64,000 nt of DNA from Paraburkholderia silvatlantica (GCF_003096715.1 NZ_QEOL01000028.1:1-64000); one strand, 5' to 3'. Positions 25,448 to 34,557 are shown, counted from the stretch's first letter. The notes: a model not told the origin generated them from the letters alone. A program made the numbers and translations.

Positions 25448-26173
25448 TTATTTTGCACTGTTTTGCGGCGCTGCCGGGCTCGCCGTGGAGAGGCCAGCCT
25501 GCGTCATGCGCGCCGTGAGGTCCTTGATCGCGTCCGGCGCCTTGTACTGGCGAGCGAAATCGAGCGCCGTCATGCCGATCTGGTTCTTCGCGCCAAGCGT
25601 CGCGCCGTGCTCGAGCAGCATCTGGAGCGTCGTGAGATGGTCGCCGCGCGCGGCCATCATGAGCGGCGTCGTGCCGTTGGGCGACAGCGCGTTGACGTCG
25701 GCCGAATAGCCTATCAGGAGTTTCGCGACATCGTCGTTGCCGTTCGCGGCGGCGTAGTGCAGCGGCGTCCAGCCCTTCTTGTTGACCTCGGCGCCCTTGG
25801 TGATGAGGAGCTTCACGAAGTCGACGTCGCCGTTGAGCGAGGCGAGCATCAGCGCGTTTTCGCCTGCACGGTCTTCGGCGGCGATGTTCGTCTTCGGGTT
25901 GTCGAGCAGCACCGCCCCGACCTTGTCGGACTTCTCGCGCGCTGCGATCACGAGGAGCGGCATGCCCTGGTCGTCGGTGGCGTTCGGGTCCATGCCGTCT
26001 GCGAGCGCTTTTTGCACGCCCTTGTCGTCGTCGAACTTGACGCTCTTGATGAGCGAGTCGATCGGGGCGGCATGTGCCGCGGCGCCGAACAGCGTGGCGG
26101 CGACGCCGAGCACGAGCGCGGCGGCGGTACGGCGAACGGGGTTGGCGGCGTGCGGAAGCGGTTTCGAGTTCAT
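25448..26173 (-). CDS. Exported ankyrin-repeat protein
   Basis: A 241-residue protein with an N-terminal signal peptide (hydrophobic stretch about residues 15-35, ending ...AAHAAP). About five ankyrin repeats follow, with recognisable TPLHYAAANGNDDVAKLLI and TTPLMMAARGDHLTTLQMLL units. It should lie in the periplasm as a protein-binding scaffold. The ATG at 26173 (MNSKPLPHAAN) has AAGG six bases upstream; an in-frame ATG 15 bases earlier is less likely. It is 66 bp downstream of nothing obvious: tatD ends... upstream at 26240 on the same strand, so it can be the last gene of the mltG-tmk-holB-tatD run. Confidence 0.87.
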   Translation of the reverse strand: MNSKPLPHAANPVRRTAAALVLGVAATLFGAAAHAAPIDSLIKSVKFDDDKGVQKALADGMDPNATDDQGMPLLVIAAREKSDKVGAVLLDNPKTNIAAEDRAGENALMLASLNGDVDFVKLLITKGAEVNKKGWTPLHYAAANGNDDVAKLLIGYSADVNALSPNGTTPLMMAARGDHLTTLQMLLEHGATLGAKNQIGMTALDFARQYKAPDAIKDLTARMTQAGLSTASPAAPQNSAK

Positions 26174-26239
26174 GTCAAGCCTTAACATTATCTTCTATCT
26201 AGTTGATATTTAGCACATTGGCAGCATGCGGTTCGCGAT

Positions 26240-27025
26240 TCAGGCCTGTGGCCGGATCTTGAAGAGCCGGAAAAAGTTCTGCGTGGTGACAGCGCCAAGT
26301 TCGGCGTCCGGCAACCCGCGTTGCTGCGCAATGAATCTTCCGACATGGCTCACGTACGCAGGTTCATTGGGTTTGCCACGAAATGGCACGGGCGCGAGAT
26401 AGGGCGAATCGGTTTCGATCAAAAGGCGCTCGATCGGCACGCGGCGCGCGACCTCCTGCACGTCCGTCGCGCTCTTGAACGTCACGATGCCCGAAAGCGA
26501 GATGTAAAAATTCTGCGCGAGCGCGCGCTCGGCAATCGCCCACGGCTCCGTGAAGCAATGCATCACGCCGCCAGGTTCCCCCGCGCGCTCTTCTTCCATG
26601 ATGCGCAGGGTATCGTCCGAAGCGGCCCGCGTATGGACGATGAGCGGCTTGCCCGTGGCGTGCGCCGCACGAATGTGCGTGCGAAAGCGCTCGCGCTGCC
26701 ACTCCATGTCGGCGATCGTGCGCTCGCCCAGACGATAGTAATCGAGCCCCGTTTCGCCGATCGCCACCACTTTCGGGTGCTCAGCCAGCTCGACCAACTC
26801 GGCCACGCTCGGCTCGCGCATGTGCTCGTGGTCGGGATGTACGCCCACCGACGCGTAGACGTTCTCGTAGCGGCTCGCGATGTCAAGCACCGAAGGCAGC
26901 GTCTCGAGGTCCACCGACACGCACAGCGCATGCGTGACGGCGTTCGCGCGCATGTTCTCGAGCACCTGCGGGAGGCGGTCGCCGAGGCCCTCGAAATTGA
27001 TGTGGCAATGTGAATCGACAAACAT
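26240..27025 (-). CDS. TatD-family metal-dependent hydrolase
   Basis: A 261-residue TIM-barrel hydrolase. Metal ligands are visible in MFVDSHCHINFEG, IGETGLDYY, HTRAASDDT, MHCFTEP and ETDSPYLAP. TatD proteins act as magnesium-dependent 3'-5' DNases or are of unknown substrate. The gene follows holB by 41 bp on the same strand. The family name comes from a position near tat genes in E. coli, but there is no tat gene here; the YcfH-type holB-tatD pairing is the normal arrangement. Confidence 0.92.
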   Translation of the reverse strand: MFVDSHCHINFEGLGDRLPQVLENMRANAVTHALCVSVDLETLPSVLDIASRYENVYASVGVHPDHEHMREPSVAELVELAEHPKVVAIGETGLDYYRLGERTIADMEWQRERFRTHIRAAHATGKPLIVHTRAASDDTLRIMEEERAGEPGGVMHCFTEPWAIAERALAQNFYISLSGIVTFKSATDVQEVARRVPIERLLIETDSPYLAPVPFRGKPNEPAYVSHVGRFIAQQRGLPDAELGAVTTQNFFRLFKIRPQA

Positions 27026-27066
27026 GGGTGGTCCTGCGACGAAAGTTTCGGGCCTGACAGTGGACG

Positions 27067-28110
27067 TCAGGCGAACAGTTCACGATAGCCGAGAAAGAGT
27101 TCCTCGAACACGAGGCGCGCATTCAGCGGATGGTTTTCCACGGCGCGTTGCTGCGTAACCGTCTTCAGGTAGCGCGCGAGCGCTGCGGCGTCGAGCTTCG
27201 CGGCGCAGCGCGCAAGGCCGCCGGCGGCCTGCGGAAAGTAGCGCGGGCGGCCCGCCGTGCGTTCGGCGAGCAGATCGTAGACCCAGCGCTGCAGCCAGCC
27301 GAGCACGAGCGGCACCGGCAGTTTTTGCAGCGTCTCGCCGCAGGCAAAGGCGTCGCACGCCGGGCCCGCCGCGAGCTGCGTCAGAGTCCAGTCGCGCAGC
27401 GTGCGGTTTTCGTCATGCGCGAGCGCAAGCGCCGCGAGCGGCGCGCCGCCGGCCTGCGCGAGCAGCGCTGGCGCATCGTCCACGCCCTGCTGCGCGAGCC
27501 AGGCCGCGGCGGCTTCGGGCGCGGGCGTGGCCATGGGCCACTGGCGGCAACGGCTGATGATGGTCGGCAACAGGCGGTCGATGCGCGCCGACACCACGAG
27601 GAACACCACGCCTGAGGGCGGCTCTTCGAGCGTCTTCAGCAGCGCGTTCGCGGCAGCGACGTTGAGCGCCTCGGCCGGATACAGCACGACCACGCGCAGG
27701 CCGCCGCGATGCGAGCCCACGCTCGTGAAGTCGAGCAGCGCCCGCACCTGCTCGATACGGATTTCCTTGCTTGGCGCGCGCCCCTTCTTGCCCTCTTCAC
27801 CTTCGGCTTTGTCAGCCTTTTCGGCTTTGGCCTCATCGTCGCCGGCCTGGCCGATTTCGGCCGCCAAGGCCTCGGGCACGACGATGCGGTAATCCGGATG
27901 ATTGCCCTGGACAAACCAGTTGCATGCCGCACAGGCGCCGCACGGCTCGCCGTTGGCCTGCGGCGCTTCGCAGAGCAGCCCCTTCGCCAGATGCTGCGCG
28001 AACTGGAGCTTGCCGATGCCCGCCTGGCCATGCAGCAGGAGCGCGTGCGGCCAGTGGCTGCGCAGTTGCTGCAGGCGTTGCCAGTCGTCGGTTTGCCAAG
28101 GATAGATCAT
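27067..28110 (-). CDS. holB: DNA polymerase III subunit delta'
   Basis: A 347-residue clamp-loader subunit. The AAA+ fold starts MIYPWQTDDWQRL. The P-loop position reads GQAGIGK (residues 28-34) but is followed by Leu instead of Ser/Thr, consistent with a non-ATP-binding delta'. The zinc module has cysteines C48, C57, C60 and C63. It is followed by a lysine/glutamate-rich insertion (about residues 91-112) not seen in E. coli. The C-terminal collar domain follows. The start is the ATG at 28110; an upstream TTG is unlikely. It lies in the order mltG-tmk-holB-tatD, as in many Gram-negative bacteria. Confidence 0.93.
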   Translation of the reverse strand: MIYPWQTDDWQRLQQLRSHWPHALLLHGQAGIGKLQFAQHLAKGLLCEAPQANGEPCGACAACNWFVQGNHPDYRIVVPEALAAEIGQAGDDEAKAEKADKAEGEEGKKGRAPSKEIRIEQVRALLDFTSVGSHRGGLRVVVLYPAEALNVAAANALLKTLEEPPSGVVFLVVSARIDRLLPTIISRCRQWPMATPAPEAAAAWLAQQGVDDAPALLAQAGGAPLAALALAHDENRTLRDWTLTQLAAGPACDAFACGETLQKLPVPLVLGWLQRWVYDLLAERTAGRPRYFPQAAGGLARCAAKLDAAALARYLKTVTQQRAVENHPLNARLVFEELFLGYRELFA

Positions 28111-28197
28111 ATTAAAAATCAATCGGTTAAACGATCTTTGGGAGAATTCACACGAAGATCGCGCAGCCCTATCAGAACGCCAAATATTGCCTTGAAA

Positions 28198-28818
28198 TCA
28201 AAGCGCTGCGATCACATGCTCGAGTTTCTGGCGAATCGCATCGATACCTTGCGACGAATCGACGATGGCGAAACGATACGGCGCCTCTTCTGCGCGGCGC
28301 AGGTATTCGGTGCGCGTGCGCTTGAAGAACGCGTCGGACTCGCTTTCGAAGCGATCGGGCTCGCGCGCCGCGCCGCGCCGTTCGCTCGCCGTGTCCGGCG
28401 GCAGGTCGAACAGCACCGTCAGGTCCGGCTGGAAACCGCCCTGCACCCAGCGCTCCAGTGTTTCGAGCTTGTCGCGCGGCAGCCCGCGGCCGCCGCCCTG
28501 GTACGCGAAGGTGGCGTCGCTGAAACGGTCGGACAGCACCCAGTCGCCACGCGCGAGCGCGGGCTCGATCACCTTGGCGAGGTGCTCGCGGCGCGCCGCG
28601 AACATCAGGAGCGCCTCGGTTTCGAGGTCCATCGGCTGATGCAGCACGAGCTCCCGGATCGACTCGCCAAGCGGCGTGCCGCCGGGCTCGCGCGTCATGA
28701 CGACCGTACGGCCCGTCGGCGCGAGTTTCTGGGCGAGCTGATCGCAAAACCACGCGAGATGCGTGGTCTTGCCTGCGCCGTCGATGCCCTCGAACGTGAT
28801 GAATCGGCCCCGCGCCAT
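28198..28818 (-). CDS. tmk: Thymidylate kinase
   Basis: A 206-residue kinase that phosphorylates dTMP to dTDP. The P-loop FEGIDGAGKTTH (GIDGAGKT at residues 11-18) and the DR motif in VLSDRFSDATFAYQGGGRGL are both present, as is a TREPGGTPLGE substrate loop. The start codon directly follows the mltG stop (TAA-ATG), so translation may be coupled. Length is normal. It lies 87 bp upstream of holB. Confidence 0.96.
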   Translation of the reverse strand: MARGRFITFEGIDGAGKTTHLAWFCDQLAQKLAPTGRTVVMTREPGGTPLGESIRELVLHQPMDLETEALLMFAARREHLAKVIEPALARGDWVLSDRFSDATFAYQGGGRGLPRDKLETLERWVQGGFQPDLTVLFDLPPDTASERRGAAREPDRFESESDAFFKRTRTEYLRRAEEAPYRFAIVDSSQGIDAIRQKLEHVIAAL

Positions 28819-29829
28819 TTAGTTACCCCGGATGTATTTGTCGACGGCCTTGTTCTGGTCGACAAGATTGTCAGAAAAAACGCTGCTGCCGTCGCCGCGC
28901 GCCACGAAGTAGAGCGCCGCCGTCGATGCCGGATTGAGTGCCGCCTGGATCGCCGCAGCGCCGGGCAGCGCAATGGGCGTTGGCGGCAACCCGAGGCGCA
29001 GATAAGTATTGTAAAGAGTGTCCGACTGCAGATCGCGCTTGCGCAAATGGCCTACGTAGTTCTCACCCAGACCGTAGATCACGGCGGGATCGGTCTGCAG
29101 CGGCATGCCCACTTTCAGGCGGTTCGAGAACACGGCCGCCACGAGCGCACGGTCGGCGGCGCGGCCCGTCTCCTTTTCGACGAGCGAAGCGAGCGTCAGC
29201 GCCTCGTAGGGCGACTTGAGCGGCAAGCCGGGCGCACGCGCGGTCCACGCTTCGTTCAGGCGCGTCTGCATCAGGCGGTACGCGCGCCGGTACACGTCGA
29301 GATCGCTCGAACCCTTGTCGAACAGATAGGTGTCGGGGAAAAACAACCCCTCGCCGCTGCCGTCCGGGGCGGGCGGCGCGCCGATCGCGGCAAGCAGTTC
29401 GGCATCGCTCATGTTTGCCGTGTCGTGGCGCAGCGCGGGGTTCGCGTCGAGTTCGGCGCGCATGTGCCTGAAGGTCCAGCCTTCGATGATGGTGGCGACG
29501 GACTCGTTCACGTCGCCTAGCGCCATCTTCTGCAGCACCTCATAGGGCGTGATACCCGCCTTGAACTCGTAGTTGCCCGATTTGAGCTGGCTCTGCAAGC
29601 CAAGCACGCGCGTCATGAGCACGAAAAGTTGCGTCTGCACGGGCACGCCGCCGCGCCGCAATTGCAGCGTGACGCTGCGCACGGTGCTGTGCGGTTTGAT
29701 AGTGACGTCGAGCTGTGGAGCGGCAAGTTCGAGCGGCGTGGTGGCCCAGCGCCATACGCCGCCCGCCGCGGCGGCGCCAATCACGACTAGCGCGGCGCCG
29801 GCAACAAGGCATTTCTTCAGAAGGGACAT
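28819..29829 (-). CDS. mltG: Endolytic murein transglycosylase
   Basis: A 336-residue inner-membrane protein. One N-terminal transmembrane helix (about residues 7-24) anchors a periplasmic YceG-like domain. The active-site region LASLVEKETGRAADRALVAA carries the catalytic Glu of the E-K-E-T motif, and LQTDPAVIYGLG follows. It cuts nascent peptidoglycan strands and may set glycan length. The ATG at 29829 (MSLLKKCLVA) has an AAG-rich ribosome-binding region. It heads the mltG-tmk-holB-tatD run and is divergent from ygfZ, with 77 bp between start codons. Confidence 0.94.
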   Translation of the reverse strand: MSLLKKCLVAGAALVVIGAAAAGGVWRWATTPLELAAPQLDVTIKPHSTVRSVTLQLRRGGVPVQTQLFVLMTRVLGLQSQLKSGNYEFKAGITPYEVLQKMALGDVNESVATIIEGWTFRHMRAELDANPALRHDTANMSDAELLAAIGAPPAPDGSGEGLFFPDTYLFDKGSSDLDVYRRAYRLMQTRLNEAWTARAPGLPLKSPYEALTLASLVEKETGRAADRALVAAVFSNRLKVGMPLQTDPAVIYGLGENYVGHLRKRDLQSDTLYNTYLRLGLPPTPIALPGAAAIQAALNPASTAALYFVARGDGSSVFSDNLVDQNKAVDKYIRGN

Positions 29830-29906
29830 GGAAACACGACTCAGGGGGACCTCATATAATAACTGCTTGCCTTCGCTAAAGTCAGGATTGACTGTTCCCC
29901 GAATCC

Positions 29907-30926
29907 ATGAACTCATCGCTCGATCCCGCTTCCACGCTTTCCGCTCCTGAATCCACGGCCGGCTTCGACGCCGTTCTGAAAGGCGGCGCTTACGCGATCC
30001 TGCCGCAGTTCGGCGTGATCGACGCCAATGGCGACGACGCCGCGACCTTCCTGCACAGCCAGCTCACCAACGACGTCCAGCATCTCGACGCAGCCGGCGC
30101 GCGCCTCGCGGGCTACTGCTCGCCCAAGGGGCGTCTCCTCGCCTCGTTCCTCACCTGGAAAACCGGCGACACGATCCGTCTCCTGATCTCCAGGGACGTA
30201 CAGGCAGCGGTGCAAAAGCGCCTGTCCATGTTCGTGCTGCGCGCCAAGGCCAAACTCACCGACGACAGCGACACGCTGCTCGTGGTGGGGCTCGCGGGCG
30301 ACGTGCGCGGCGCGCTCGCGAGCGTGTTCGACGCATTGCCCGACGGCGTGCACGTGAAAGTGGACGACCCCGCGGGCACGCTGATCCGCGTGCCCGACGC
30401 GGCCGGCGTGCTGCGTTATCTGTGGGTCGGCCCGAAGGAAGCGGTGCAGGAACGACTCGCGAAGCTCGACGGTGCGCTCAAGCGCGTATCGCCTGCGGTT
30501 TGGGACTGGCTCGACATTCGCGCGGGCGAGCCGCGCATCACGCAAGCCGTAAGCGAGCAGTTCGTGCCGCAGATGGTCAATTACGACGTGCTGGGCGGCG
30601 TGAACTTCCGCAAGGGCTGCTACCCTGGCCAGGAAATCGTCGCGCGCAGCCAGTATCGCGGCACGATCAAGCGCCGTACCGCACTCGCCAATGTGGCCGC
30701 GAGTCTGGACGCCGCGCACGCGGGCGTCGAACTCTTCCATTCGGACGACCCGAGCCAGCCTTGCGGCATGGTCGTGAACGCCGCCGCCGCACCCGAGGGC
30801 GGTGTCGATCTGCTCGCCGAAATCAAGCTCGCCGCGCTCGAAACGGGCAGCGTGCACCTGGGCGCCGCGGACGGCCCCGCGCTGCGCGTGCTGCCGCTGC
30901 CGTACGCGTTGCCGGTCGAAATTTGA
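29907..30926 (+). CDS. ygfZ: YgfZ/GcvT-type folate-binding protein
   Basis: A 339-residue protein of the COG0354 group, which uses tetrahydrofolate in assembly or repair of some iron-sulfur enzymes. The diagnostic motif KGCYPGQEIVARSQYRG is present (about residues 233-249), and FLHSQLTNDV is in the N-terminal half. It resembles the T protein of the glycine cleavage system but is shorter and lacks the catalytic Asp context. Divergent from mltG. Confidence 0.93.
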   Translation: MNSSLDPASTLSAPESTAGFDAVLKGGAYAILPQFGVIDANGDDAATFLHSQLTNDVQHLDAAGARLAGYCSPKGRLLASFLTWKTGDTIRLLISRDVQAAVQKRLSMFVLRAKAKLTDDSDTLLVVGLAGDVRGALASVFDALPDGVHVKVDDPAGTLIRVPDAAGVLRYLWVGPKEAVQERLAKLDGALKRVSPAVWDWLDIRAGEPRITQAVSEQFVPQMVNYDVLGGVNFRKGCYPGQEIVARSQYRGTIKRRTALANVAASLDAAHAGVELFHSDDPSQPCGMVVNAAAAPEGGVDLLAEIKLAALETGSVHLGAADGPALRVLPLPYALPVEI

Positions 30927-31017
30927 CGCCGCTCGCTGTGTCCATCGCGAGCGAGGCGCCCTGCGTCTCACGTCGTGTGGGCGCGGCCCGACTCCCGACC
31001 CTGCAAGGGCCAACTGC

Positions 31018-31872
31018 ATGTGCCTGATCGTCTTCGACTGGCGTCCGCGCGCGAGCGCCGGCGCGCTTTTCACGCTCGCGGCCAACCGCGACGAGTTCCT
31101 GCGCCGCACCGCCGACCCGCTGCACTGGTGGAACGCCTCGGACGACATCACGTCGCCAGGCAGTTCGGCAACGGGCGTGCTGGCGGGCCGCGATCTCGTG
31201 GGCGGCGGCACCTGGCTTGGCATGACGCGCAGCGGCCGCTTCGCCGCGCTCACGAACTATCGCGCGCCCAACGACATGCGCCCCGACGCGCCCACGCGCG
31301 GCACGCTCGTCTCGCGCTGGCTCACCGGCGCGCAGGGTCTGCCCGATACGCCGCTCGGTTATCTCGACGAGATCGCGCGCTCGGGCGACCTCTACAACGG
31401 CTTCAACCTGATCGTCGGCGACTGGGCGAGGCGCGAGATGGCGTGGTACTGCAATCGCGCGGACCGCGCGCCTGCCTTGCTGCCCGAAGGCACGCACGGC
31501 ATTTCGAACGCCGTGCTCGACACGCCGTGGCCCAAGCTCGTGCGCAAGCGCGAGGAACTCGCGCAACTCGCGGGGGGCGACGCGCAAGTCCCGCTCGCGC
31601 GGCTCGTGGACATGATGCGCGACCCGCAGGTCGCGCCCGACCGCGAGTTGCCCGCCACGGGCATTTCACTGGAGCGCGAACGCGCGCTTTCCGCGGCATT
31701 CATCGAAACGCCCGACTACGGCACGCGCGGCACCACGGCGCTGCGCGTCACGCTGCGCGGCGCCCTGCTGGACGTGGAAGCGCTGGAGCGCAGCGACGAC
31801 GATGGCTCGCACCGCGTCGTGCGCCCGGGCGCCTTCGAGCGGCGCGAGACCTATACGGTCGAAAGAGGCTGA
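31018..31872 (+). CDS. NRDE/TANGO2-family protein
   Basis: A 284-residue NRDE-domain protein. The start is Met-Cys (MCLIVFDW), as in the Ntn-hydrolase-like TANGO2 family, where Cys2 becomes the N-terminal residue. The name-giving motif NRDE is at residues 23-26. GGTWLGMTRSGRFAALTNYR and NGFNLIVGD are further conserved blocks. Human TANGO2 is linked to heme handling and metabolic crisis; the bacterial role is unsettled. The gene lies 91 bp after ygfZ on the same strand. Confidence 0.92.
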   Translation: MCLIVFDWRPRASAGALFTLAANRDEFLRRTADPLHWWNASDDITSPGSSATGVLAGRDLVGGGTWLGMTRSGRFAALTNYRAPNDMRPDAPTRGTLVSRWLTGAQGLPDTPLGYLDEIARSGDLYNGFNLIVGDWARREMAWYCNRADRAPALLPEGTHGISNAVLDTPWPKLVRKREELAQLAGGDAQVPLARLVDMMRDPQVAPDRELPATGISLERERALSAAFIETPDYGTRGTTALRVTLRGALLDVEALERSDDDGSHRVVRPGAFERRETYTVERG

Positions 31873-31942
31873 GCGCGTTTCAGGTGCCCGTGCCGAACGC
31901 CAGGCGCAGCGCACGGGCGGCCTGCTGCTGCGCGCGCCGCGC

Positions 31943-32824
31943 TTATTGCGGCACTTTCTTGACTTCAGGTTTGAGCGAGAGCGGATCGGTCGGGTTGCGC
32001 AATGTTTCGATATCCTCATGACGCAGGTGCACCGAAGGGAGAATCTGCGGATGCGTGAGGATATAGAAGCGCCCTTCCCGCACGGCGTCGAACGTCGCCT
32101 TTGCGACGTCGTCGGGCGTGAGCTTGCCCGAACGCACCGCACGCTGCAACTGCAGGTCGGCGGCTTGCTGCGAGCGCGTGGGCGGCGCTTCGTTGCGCAA
32201 GTCTTCGGGGCGGCTGCGCCCGGCGTTTGCAATGCCGGTGGACACAAAGGCCGGACACAGCAGCGAGCAGCTCACCTTGTCGGTCACGTTCTTCAAGTCG
32301 TGATAGAGCGTTTCGGTGAGCGAGACCACAGCATGCTTCGACGCGTTGTACACGCCCATGGCGGGCGGCGAAAGCAGCCCCGCCACCGAAGCCGTGTTGA
32401 CGATATGCGCGCGCTCGCCCTGCGCGAGCATCACCGGCGTGAAGCTGCGCACGCCATTGGCCACGCCCATCACGTTCACGCCGAACACCCAGTCCCAGTC
32501 CTTCGCGCTGCTTTCCCACACGAAGCCGCCGGTGCCGACGCCCGCGTTGTTGAAGAGTAGATGGACTTTGCCGTAGGCGTCGAGCGCAGCCTTTGCGAGT
32601 GCGTCGACCTGTGCGGCATCGCGCACATCGGTGCGCACGCCGACCGCCTGCGCGCCGCCTTCGCGCAACGCATTGACGGTTTCGTCGAGCAGCGCCTGAT
32701 CGACATCGGCGAGCACGAGCTTCATGCCGAGCGCGGCGGCCTGCTGCGCGAACGCGCGGCCAAAGCCGCTTGCCGCGCCCGTGATGACGGCCACGCGGCC
32801 GTCGAACTCAAACGGTTCGGACAT
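31943..32824 (-). CDS. Short-chain dehydrogenase/reductase
   Basis: A 293-residue SDR. The cofactor motif is TGAASGFG (residues 15-22), with NNAG and the catalytic Ser in VNTASVAGLL and YNASK (Tyr and Lys of the active site). A C-terminal extension includes a basic RSGKLTPDDVAKATFDAV helix. It is probably NAD(P)-dependent and acts on a hydroxyacyl or alcohol substrate; exact substrate unknown. It sits in a fatty-acyl gene neighbourhood, downstream of the MDR gene on the same strand, with a terminator between. Confidence 0.9.
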   Translation of the reverse strand: MSEPFEFDGRVAVITGAASGFGRAFAQQAAALGMKLVLADVDQALLDETVNALREGGAQAVGVRTDVRDAAQVDALAKAALDAYGKVHLLFNNAGVGTGGFVWESSAKDWDWVFGVNVMGVANGVRSFTPVMLAQGERAHIVNTASVAGLLSPPAMGVYNASKHAVVSLTETLYHDLKNVTDKVSCSLLCPAFVSTGIANAGRSRPEDLRNEAPPTRSQQAADLQLQRAVRSGKLTPDDVAKATFDAVREGRFYILTHPQILPSVHLRHEDIETLRNPTDPLSLKPEVKKVPQ

Positions 32825-32867
32825 TGCGAATCCTGCGGTGAAGGTTGCGGTGAATACTGCGGACGGA

Positions 32868-32894
32868 AAAGCAAAGCGCCCTTTCCGGGCGCTT
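32868..32894 (-). terminator. Rho-independent-type terminator of the MDR gene
   Basis: Stem AAGCGCCC / GGGCGCTT with a 5-nt loop; on the minus strand it is followed by a T-rich GCTTTTCC tract. It lies directly beyond the stop codon at 32914. Confidence 0.7.
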
Positions 32895-32913
32895 GCGCCA
32901 AACAGTGAAACGG

Positions 32914-33921
32914 TTAGATCAGCTTGACGAGTTGCTTGCCGAAGTTCTGGCCTTTGAGCATGCCGAGGAACGCGCCGGGCGCGTTCTCGAGCCCCTCGGC
33001 GACGGTCTCGCGATACACGAGCTGCTGCTTCGCGACGAGCGTACCCAGCTCCATCAACGCCTGCGGCCACACTTCCATGTGCTCGCTCACGATAAAGCCC
33101 TGCACGAGCAGGCGCTGCGTGAGCAGCAGTTGCGGATACTTGAGCGGCATAGGCTCGCGGTCGTAACTGGCGATCATCCCGCATAGCGCGATGCGGCCAA
33201 ATGCGTTCATGCGCGCGAGCGTAGCGTCGAGCACCGCGCCGCCGACGTTCTCGAAATAGCCGTCCACGCCGTCCGGCGTTGCGGCCTTGAGGTCCTGATA
33301 GAGATTGCCGGCCTTGTAATCGACGCAGGCGTCGAAGCCGAGCGTCTCCACGACATAGCGGCATTTCTGCGCGCCGCCCGCGACACCCACCGCGCGGCAG
33401 CCCGCGCGCTTCGCGAGCTGGCCGACCACGCTGCCCACCGCGCCGCTCGCCGCGCTCACGACGACGGTTTGCCCCGCCTTCGGCTCGATGATGCGGTTCA
33501 GGCCGTACCACGCGGTGACACCCGGCATGCCCACCGGCCCGAGGTACGCGGAAAGCGGCACATGCGTCGTATCGACGACACGCATGTCGAGGCCGTCTGA
33601 GGTGCCGAACTCCTGCCAGCCGAACATGCCCACGACCTTGTCGCCGACCTTGAACTTCGCGTTGCGCGACTCGACCACTTCGCCCACCGTTCCGCCGATC
33701 ATCACCGAGTCGAGCGGCTGCGGCGCCGCGTACGACTTGCTGTCGTTCATGCGCCCGCGCATGTACGGGTCGAGCGACAGGTAGTGGTTGCGCACGCGCA
33801 CCTGGCCGTCTTCGAGCGGCGCGAGCGGTGTTTTGACGAGGCGGAAGTTATCGACGCTCGCGGCGCCTTCCGGGCGCGAAGCGAGCAGGATCTGGCGATT
33901 GGTCTGGGTCATGGCGTCCAT
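32914..33921 (-). CDS. NADP-dependent MDR oxidoreductase, CurA/prostaglandin-reductase type
   Basis: A 335-residue zinc-free medium-chain reductase. It contains NHYLSLDPYMRGRMND, typical of the leukotriene-B4 12-hydroxydehydrogenase/CurA branch, the nucleotide loop AASGAVGSVVGQLAK, and GYFENVGGAVLD. Members reduce alpha,beta-unsaturated aldehydes or ketones with NADPH. No zinc-binding cysteine cluster is seen. The start MDAMTQTN at 33921 has weak ribosome-binding sequence; the ATG nine bases later is possible. It is in the same strand run as the thiolase and hotdog genes. Confidence 0.9.
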   Translation of the reverse strand: MDAMTQTNRQILLASRPEGAASVDNFRLVKTPLAPLEDGQVRVRNHYLSLDPYMRGRMNDSKSYAAPQPLDSVMIGGTVGEVVESRNAKFKVGDKVVGMFGWQEFGTSDGLDMRVVDTTHVPLSAYLGPVGMPGVTAWYGLNRIIEPKAGQTVVVSAASGAVGSVVGQLAKRAGCRAVGVAGGAQKCRYVVETLGFDACVDYKAGNLYQDLKAATPDGVDGYFENVGGAVLDATLARMNAFGRIALCGMIASYDREPMPLKYPQLLLTQRLLVQGFIVSEHMEVWPQALMELGTLVAKQQLVYRETVAEGLENAPGAFLGMLKGQNFGKQLVKLI

Positions 33922-34021
33922 GTTGCTTCGTTGGGCGCGGCGAGCGTTGTACACCTGCCGCGCAGGAAAACAGCAATCGGGTGCACACGAGCAACGCCCT
34001 CGCACGCGCCCGATCGCGCAT

Positions 34022-34549
34022 TTAACCGTCGCTCGGGCCCGGCCGCGCACCGGGGTCGCTGCGCAGACGCTGACGCGTCACGTCGCGGCCCACCGCAAGC
34101 CGGCGCATGTACTTGAAGGTGCCGAGCGCCTTGGCGACGAAATGGCCTTCGCTGTCGCGAATCTCGCCTTCGCAATAGGCCATGGTGGTGGAACGGTGCA
34201 GCACGCGGCCAGTGGCGCGCAACTCGCCGCGCCCCGGCTGCATGAAGTTCACTTTCATTTCGACGGTGACGACGCCCACGCCGTCGGCGGCGACGCTGCG
34301 CGCCGCCATCGCGAGCGCGATATCGGCGAGCGTCATCGTGACGCCGCCGTGCGCGACGTCCCACGTATTCAGATGCCGTTCGGCGAGCGGCAGCACGACT
34401 TCGCTCGCGCCGTCGCGCGCGCTCACGAGTTGCGCGCCGAGATGCTCGACGAAGGGACTCTCGATGACCGTGAGCGACGCTTGCGGTTGTGGTGCGTCTT
34501 CGCCTTTTGGCGCGCCGCCGCCCTGCGATTGATCTGCGGTACTGGTCAT
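34022..34549 (-). CDS. PaaI-type hotdog thioesterase
   Basis: A 175-residue protein with the PaaI/hotdog core after a 25-residue flexible N-terminus. The motif NTWDVAHGGVTMTLADIALAMAA holds the HGG and Asp catalytic region. It should hydrolyse an acyl-CoA or phenylacyl-CoA thioester in the cytosol. The C-terminal tail is Arg/Gly/Pro rich. The ATG at 34549 lies 8 bp after the Dabb gene's stop on the same strand, so the pair is probably co-transcribed. Confidence 0.87.
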   Translation of the reverse strand: MTSTADQSQGGGAPKGEDAPQPQASLTVIESPFVEHLGAQLVSARDGASEVVLPLAERHLNTWDVAHGGVTMTLADIALAMAARSVAADGVGVVTVEMKVNFMQPGRGELRATGRVLHRSTTMAYCEGEIRDSEGHFVAKALGTFKYMRRLAVGRDVTRQRLRSDPGARPGPSDG

Positions 34550-34557
34550 GATGCGCC

